Assembly (NCBI GenBank): GCA_029857655.1 | Contig: JAOUGR010000002.1 | Span: 1 to 21,951, forward strand | DNA from: Gammaproteobacteria bacterium | GTDB taxonomy: Bacteria > Pseudomonadota > Gammaproteobacteria > Steroidobacterales > Steroidobacteraceae | DNA length: 21,951 nt | Reading direction: 5' to 3' | Position numbers and translations under genes: made by a program | Part shown: in pieces, positions 17,449 to 21,951 of the stretch | Position numbering within the stretch: position 1 is the stretch's first letter | Layout: the number at the start of each line of letters is the position of its first letter | The notes under the pieces: generated by a model | What the model was told of the DNA's origin: nothing | What the model saw: the letters and a program-made list of their open reading frames with translations, nothing else | The model's database searches: none

Positions 17449-19128
17449 CTACACGGCGCTGAGTTCGTTACGCAGCGTGCGGCGCAGGATCTTGCCGACG
17501 TTGGTCTTCGGCAGTTCGCTGCGGAAATGCACGGAGCGCGGCACCTTGTAGCCGGTCAGCTCGCGCCTGCAGAACGCGATGACCTGCTCACTCGTGAGCG
17601 CCGGGTCCTTCCTGACGATGAACAGCGCAACAACTTCACCGGATTTCTCGTCCGGCTGCGCGACCGCGGCGACCTCGAGCACGCCCGGCATCTGCGCGAC
17701 AACGCCTTCGACTTCGTTGGGATACACATTGAAGCCGGACACGAGGATCATGTCCTTCTTGCGGTCCTCGATGAATGTCCGGCCGCGCTCGTCCATCCGG
17801 CCGATATCGCCGGTGCGAAGCCAGCCCTCCGGCAGCATGACCTGCGCGGTTTCCTCCGGGCGATTCCAGTAGCCGCGCATGACCTGCGGTCCGCGTATGC
17901 AGATCTCGCCGACACTGCCGGTGGGCAACGGATTGCCGTCGTCGTCGCGGATCGAGATTTCGGTGGATGGCAGCGGATAACCGATCGAGCCCGTGAAGTC
18001 CGTATTGCCGGGCAGATTCGCGGTGCCGACCGGCGAAGTCTCGGTCAGCCCCCAGCCCTGGCAGATGTGCCGGCCGGTCACCTGCCGCCAGCGCTCGGAC
18101 ACCGCTGCCTGCACGGCCATGCCGCCGCCGAGCGCGACCTTCAACGATCTGAAATCAAGCTGGTCGAAACCCGGCGTGTTCAGCAGCGCGTTGAAGAGCG
18201 TGTTGACGCCGGTGATGAAGGTGAAGCGGACACGGCGCAGTTCGGCGACGAAACCGGCCATGTCGCGCGGATTCGTGATCAGCACGTTATGGCCGCCGAC
18301 CCGCATGAATACCAGGAAATTCGAGGTCAGCGCAAAGATGTGATAGAGCGGCAGGGCGGTGATCACGACCGCGTCCTTGATCGTGCTCAGCTCCGGCATG
18401 AACGCGACGACCTGCAGGGTATTCGCGACCAGGTTGCGATGCGTGAGCACGGCGCCCTTTGAGACGCCGGTCGTGCCGCCGGTGTACTGCAGGAATGCGA
18501 CGTCTTCCCCGCTGATGTCCACCGGATCGAGCGTGAGCGACGAGCCGGCCTTCATGATGTCGTTGAAGCGCAGTGCACCGCGGAGCTTCCATGGCGGCAC
18601 CATCTTCTTGACGCGCCGGATCACGAAATTGGTGACCGGCCCCTTCGGGAACCCCAGCATGTCGCCGATGCCCGTCACGATGACGCGCTTGACTCTGGTG
18701 CGGGCGATGACCTCCTCGAGCACCGCGCAGGCATTCTCGAAAATCACTATCACCGTCGAGCCGGAGTCGTTCAGCTGGTGCTCGAGTTCGCGCGCCGTAT
18801 AGAGCGGATTGACATTGACGACCGCGCAGCCGACACGCAACGCTCCGATGATCGCAATCGGGTACTGCAGGATGTTCGGCATCATCAGGGCGACGCGGTC
18901 GCCCTTACTGAGGCCGGCTTGCTTCTGCAGCCAGGCGGCGAAGCGCCTCGAGTGCTCGCCGAGCTCAGCGTAGCTGAGAGTGCGCCCCATGTTGGAGAGC
19001 GCAGGCTTCGCTGCGTACTTGCTGCAGGCGTCCTCGAAAACCTGCTTCAGCGAACGCACCGAGTCGGGATCTATCTCGGCGGGCACGCCCGGCGGATAGT
19101 CCTTGAGCCAGTACGCGGTCTCGTTCAT
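17449..19128 (-). CDS. fadD: Long-chain fatty acid-CoA ligase (FadD-like)
   Basis: The 559-aa AMP-forming ligase activates free fatty acids to acyl-CoA at the inner face of the inner membrane. The ATP/AMP P-loop YTGGTTGVSKG lies at about 215-225, followed by the linker region ALPLYHIFALT. GWGLTETSPV is the adenine/acyl-binding motif. The fatty-acyl signature is GWLRTGDIGRMDERG leading to DRKKDMILVSGFNVYPNEVE. The C-terminal catalytic Lys is in PKTNVGKILRR. Length and N-terminus (MNETAYWLKDYPPGVPAEID) match gammaproteobacterial FadD. The ATG overlaps the upstream tesA stop by 4 bp. The family is secure; the chain-length range is inferred from FadD relatives. Confidence 0.94.
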   Translation of the reverse strand: MNETAYWLKDYPPGVPAEIDPDSVRSLKQVFEDACSKYAAKPALSNMGRTLSYAELGEHSRRFAAWLQKQAGLSKGDRVALMMPNILQYPIAIIGALRVGCAVVNVNPLYTARELEHQLNDSGSTVIVIFENACAVLEEVIARTRVKRVIVTGIGDMLGFPKGPVTNFVIRRVKKMVPPWKLRGALRFNDIMKAGSSLTLDPVDISGEDVAFLQYTGGTTGVSKGAVLTHRNLVANTLQVVAFMPELSTIKDAVVITALPLYHIFALTSNFLVFMRVGGHNVLITNPRDMAGFVAELRRVRFTFITGVNTLFNALLNTPGFDQLDFRSLKVALGGGMAVQAAVSERWRQVTGRHICQGWGLTETSPVGTANLPGNTDFTGSIGYPLPSTEISIRDDDGNPLPTGSVGEICIRGPQVMRGYWNRPEETAQVMLPEGWLRTGDIGRMDERGRTFIEDRKKDMILVSGFNVYPNEVEGVVAQMPGVLEVAAVAQPDEKSGEVVALFIVRKDPALTSEQVIAFCRRELTGYKVPRSVHFRSELPKTNVGKILRRTLRNELSAV

Positions 19129-19751
19129 CTGCTGCGTTGCAGAAGCGGCGCAAGCTGCGGCCAGAGATTATCCAGCAGCAGAGGCTGCGCGTGGGCATTC
19201 GGGTGGATGCCGTCCGGCTGGAACAGCGCGAGATCCACCGCGACCTGGTCGGACAGGAAGGGCACCAGGCCGATCCGGTATCGGGTCGCAAGGTCTGCGT
19301 AGATGCTCTGGAACGACGACGTGTAGCGCTGCCCGTAGTTGGTCGGCACGCGAATGGCGACCAGCAGCACTTGCGCGCCCGCGGCGCGGCTCTTCATGAT
19401 CAGCAATTCCAGGTTCGCGCGGACCCGCGAGACCGGCAGTCCACGCAGGCCGTCGTTGCCGCCCAACTCGATGACGACGATCGCCGGATGATGCTGGTTG
19501 AGCGAGCGATTGAGTCGCTGCACGCCGCCATCCGTGGTTTCACCGGTCACGCTGGCGTTGACCACGCGGTAACCGTAACCTTCACGCTTCAGCCGTTGCT
19601 GCAGCAACGTCACCCAGCCCTGCCCGGGCATCAGCCCGTAGCCGGCCGACAGGGAATCGCCGACGACCAGGATGACCGGCGGCTCCGCGGCCCGCGCCGG
19701 CAATGACGTGGCGGCGACCAGACTTAGAGTGAGTAGCAGGACGAGACGCAT
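19125..19751 (-). CDS. tesA: Periplasmic GDSL thioesterase/lysophospholipase/arylesterase TesA
   Basis: The 208-aa precursor equals E. coli TesA in length. A signal peptide (MRLVLLLTLSLVAATSLPARA) written here as 1-21 directs it to the periplasm. The SGNH-hydrolase blocks are complete: Ser33 in VVGDSLSAGYG, Gly70 in TGETTDGG, Asn99 in GGNDGLRG, and Asp180/His183 in DGIHPN. It hydrolyses acyl thioesters and esters, and in relatives also lysophospholipids. ATG 19751 starts exactly at the signal peptide. An in-frame TTG at 19757 lies 8 bases from a GAGGA and is a real alternative. The much longer open frame upstream is antisense to ybbA and not used. The start codon overlaps that of the divergent ybbA, and its stop overlaps the fadD start. 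Confidence 0.95.
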   Translation of the reverse strand: MRLVLLLTLSLVAATSLPARAAEPPVILVVGDSLSAGYGLMPGQGWVTLLQQRLKREGYGYRVVNASVTGETTDGGVQRLNRSLNQHHPAIVVIELGGNDGLRGLPVSRVRANLELLIMKSRAAGAQVLLVAIRVPTNYGQRYTSSFQSIYADLATRYRIGLVPFLSDQVAVDLALFQPDGIHPNAHAQPLLLDNLWPQLAPLLQRSR

Positions 19752-20424
19752 GAACAAGAAGACAGTCCTCGAAGCCAGGAGTTTAGGCAAGCAGGTTACC
19801 AGCCCGGAGGGAATGCTGACCATCCTCGATGACGTCAGCCTCCAGGTCGGGGCCGGCGAGTCCGTCGCCGTGGTCGGGGCCTCCGGCGCCGGCAAGTCCA
19901 CGCTGCTCGCCCTGCTCGCCGGCCTCGATGAGCCAAGCCATGGCGCCGTCTGGCTCGAAGGCATCGAACTCTCTGCGCTCGACGAGGACGGCCGCGCAGC
20001 CGCGCGCGCCCGGCACGTCGGATTCGTGTTCCAGTCCTTCCACCTGATCCCGTCGTTGACCGCGCTCGAGAACGTGATGCTGCCGCTCGAGCTTGCGGGA
20101 CACTCCGATGCGCGTGCCACGGCACGGGAGGTGTTGCGGCAGGTCGGGCTGGAAAGCCGGCTGGGACACTATCCGCGCCAGCTATCCGGCGGCGAGCAGC
20201 AGCGTGTCGCCATCGCGCGCGCCTTTGTGACCAGGCCGTCCGTGCTGTTTGCCGACGAACCCACCGGCAATCTGGACACGACCACCGGTGCACGCGTGAT
20301 GCAGCTCCTGTTCGACCTCAATGCCGCCTCAGGCACGACACTCGTGCTGGTCACGCACGATCGCGAGATCGCCGCGCGTTGCGGCCGCATCATCGAGCTG
20401 GATGCGGGCAGGCTCGTTCATTGA
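19750..20424 (+). CDS. ybbA: ABC transporter ATP-binding protein, YbbA/LolD-like
   Basis: The 224-aa ATPase has Walker A GASGAGKS at 43-50, Q-loop FVFQSFHLIPSLTALENV, signature LSGGEQQR, Walker B VLFADEP followed by TGNLD, and switch His in VTHD. This is the MacB/LolD/FtsE class, which powers membrane permeases acting on envelope lipids or proteins rather than import. Location beside tesA and before a YbbP-like permease identifies it as YbbA. ATG 19750 is preceded by AGGACGAG at suitable spacing. An in-frame upstream start (19672) lies inside tesA, lacks support and does not fit the family N-terminus. The permease gene starts 15 bp downstream. Confidence 0.93.
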   Translation: MNKKTVLEARSLGKQVTSPEGMLTILDDVSLQVGAGESVAVVGASGAGKSTLLALLAGLDEPSHGAVWLEGIELSALDEDGRAAARARHVGFVFQSFHLIPSLTALENVMLPLELAGHSDARATAREVLRQVGLESRLGHYPRQLSGGEQQRVAIARAFVTRPSVLFADEPTGNLDTTTGARVMQLLFDLNAASGTTLVLVTHDREIAARCGRIIELDAGRLVH

Positions 20425-20439
20425 ACGGGATGCATTGAA

Positions 20440-21951
20440 GTGCGGGCCCTGCGCTTTGCCCTGCTCGCGCTGCTGCGCGACTGGCGCTCGGGTGAACTTG
20501 CCGTGTTGCTCGCGGCGCTCCTGGTCGCCGTCACCGCGCTGACCGGTGTCGGCTTTTTCACCGATCGCATCGGCCAGGCGGTCGAATTGCGCGCGGCCGA
20601 GGTGCTTGCAGCGGATCTTCGCCTGCAGTCAGGGCAGCCGCTCGACCCCGGCTACGTCACCCTCGCGGGCGAGCGGGGCATTGCGACGGCGACCACGGTT
20701 TCATTCCCGAGCGTCGTCTTCTTCGGCGAGGAGTCCGCGCTGACATCGCTGCGCGCCTCCGGTCCCGGCTATCCGTTGCGCGGCCGGCTCAAGATTGCGG
20801 ACGCGCCCTTTGAGCCCGCGCGCGAAACCACGGCCCTCCCCGGGCGCGGCGAGGCCTGGCTCGATTCGCGGCTGCTCGCGCGACTCGGGGCGAGGATCGG
20901 AGACCGCGTCAATGCCGGTGCGGCGACATTTGCCGTGACGCGGGTGCTGGATTACCGGCCGGACCAGGGTTCTGCGTTCGTGGACCTCGCACCGTCGCTG
21001 CTGATCAACCTGGCGGATCTCGAAGCCACCGAATTGCTCGGTCCGGGCAGCCGCGTGACCTGGTCGCTGCTGTTTGCCGGCGAGCCCGCGGCGATTCGCG
21101 AGTTCAAGACGGTGCTTGCCGGGCGCCGCAAGCCTGGCGAACGGCTCGTGGATGTCGCCGAAGCAAGCCCGCAGATCCGCTCGTCGACCGAGCGTGCAGG
21201 GCGCTTTCTCAATCTTTCGGCGCTGATTACCGTGCTGCTCGCAGCCGTTGCTGTCGCCATGGCGGCCCGCCGCTATACGCAACGCCACCTCGACAATGTC
21301 GCGGTCATGAAATGCCTGGGTGCGCCGCAATCGCTGGTGCTCCAGGTCACCGTGATCGAGCTGGGCCTGCTCGCACTGATCGCGGCGGCGGTCGGCAGCG
21401 CGCTCGGCTTCCTGGCGCAGGAACTCCTCGCGTGGCTGCTGGGCGGCATCGTGCGCGCGGATCTTCCGCCGCCGACCGCGGCACCCGCGATCATGGGCGT
21501 TGTCACTTCGCTCGCGATCCTGGTCGGATTTGCCATGCCGCCGATGCTGCAACTGAAGCGCGTACCGCCCGCGCGCGTGCTGCGCCGCAATCTCGAGCCG
21601 CCGCCGCTGCGCTACTCGGTGTCGTATGGGGTGGCGCTCGCCGCGCTGCTCGCCGTGCTGTACTGGCTGGTGCGCGATGGCCAGCTGGTCCTCTACGTCG
21701 CGGCCGGTGTCGGTGGCACGCTCGCGGTGCTTTTCGGCGCCGGCTGGCTGCTCGTGCGCCTCGCCGGACGCCTGCGTGGCACGGTGGGCGTGGCCTGGCG
21801 TTACGGCCTGGCCAATCTCGCGCGCCGCGGCCGCGAAAGCATCGTCCAGGTCGTGGCCTTCGGCCTCGGGCTCATGGTGCTCCTGCTGCTGGCGGTCGTG
21901 CGCAAGGACCTGCTGGATGACTGGCGGGCGAGCCTTCCCGAGGACACGCCG
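20440..21951 (+). CDS. ybbP: ABC transporter permease, YbbP-like (partial, 3' end beyond window)
   Basis: The frame starts with GTG 20440, with ACGGGA about 9 bases before it, and remains open for 504 codons to the window edge. E. coli YbbP is about 800 aa, so roughly the last 300 residues are missing. A membrane helix at about 18-42 is followed by a ~210-residue periplasmic region. A bundle of helices comes next at about 257-278, 300-330 and 349-372. Two more lie at about 397-442 and another at about 468-486. NVAVMKCLGAPQSLV is the FtsX-like coupling segment. With YbbA it should form an inner-membrane ABC complex of the MacB/LolCDE superfamily; the substrate is unknown, with lipid or envelope handling suggested only by tesA next door. 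Confidence 0.9.
   Translation, partial: MRALRFALLALLRDWRSGELAVLLAALLVAVTALTGVGFFTDRIGQAVELRAAEVLAADLRLQSGQPLDPGYVTLAGERGIATATTVSFPSVVFFGEESALTSLRASGPGYPLRGRLKIADAPFEPARETTALPGRGEAWLDSRLLARLGARIGDRVNAGAATFAVTRVLDYRPDQGSAFVDLAPSLLINLADLEATELLGPGSRVTWSLLFAGEPAAIREFKTVLAGRRKPGERLVDVAEASPQIRSSTERAGRFLNLSALITVLLAAVAVAMAARRYTQRHLDNVAVMKCLGAPQSLVLQVTVIELGLLALIAAAVGSALGFLAQELLAWLLGGIVRADLPPPTAAPAIMGVVTSLAILVGFAMPPMLQLKRVPPARVLRRNLEPPPLRYSVSYGVALAALLAVLYWLVRDGQLVLYVAAGVGGTLAVLFGAGWLLVRLAGRLRGTVGVAWRYGLANLARRGRESIVQVVAFGLGLMVLLLLAVVRKDLLDDWRASLPEDTP

Noticed and set aside
19752..20120. N-terminal extension of tesA to 331 aa
   Set aside because: The extension is Ser/Arg-rich, antisense to ybbA and lies upstream of a textbook signal peptide, so the start at 19751 (or 19757) is used instead.

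Overview
The window is high-GC, densely packed chromosomal DNA from a gammaproteobacterium. The core order, a penicillin-binding protein 1A gene divergent from pilMNOPQ and followed by aroK-aroB, is the one known from Pseudomonas and Xanthomonas-type genomes. The GC content and common GTG/TTG starts would fit a Xanthomonadales, Nevskiales or Steroidobacterales-like relative, but that placement is inference. I see no mobile element, CRISPR array, tRNA or rRNA; almost everything is recognisable housekeeping or cell-envelope function.

Layout. 1-1440 (minus): an exported M48 zinc protease running off the left edge, preceded by rpmE (ribosomal protein L31). 1441-1746: an AT-rich non-coding stretch with two perfect inverted DnaA boxes and a third near-perfect one; this is the most unusual non-coding signal. 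1747-2946 (minus): hemW, diverging across a 69-bp palindrome-rich gap from gltA (citrate synthase, 3016-4311, plus). 4298-7344 (minus): mrcA/ponA (PBP1A) with a 1-bp coupled downstream gene for a nucleotidyltransferase-like protein whose stop overlaps the end of gltA. 7345-7697: a 353-bp intergenic region with GC-rich hairpins and the probable pil promoter.

7698-12751 (plus): pilM, pilN, pilO, pilP and pilQ, the complete type IV pilus alignment subcomplex and secretin, with overlapping or nearly abutting genes and a strong intrinsic terminator after pilQ. 12823/12859-17431 (plus): aroK-aroB-dgt-pyrF-hemE, a tight run joining shikimate, dNTP, pyrimidine and heme enzymes. 17449-19751 (minus): tesA-fadD, an exported GDSL thioesterase/lysophospholipase coupled by a 4-bp overlap to a long-chain acyl-CoA ligase. 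19750-end (plus): a YbbA-like ABC ATPase and a YbbP-like permease cut by the right edge. The tesA and ybbA start codons share two bases within one CATG.

Functionally the window joins envelope building (PBP1A, type IV pilus, TesA, YbbAP, M48 protease) with central metabolism (GltA, AroKB, PyrF, HemE, HemW). I found no clear new defence or mobile system. The best leads are the DnaA-box cluster, the degenerate nucleotidyltransferase coupled to PBP1A, the terminator embedded at the aroK start, and the tesA-fadD/ybbAP arrangement.
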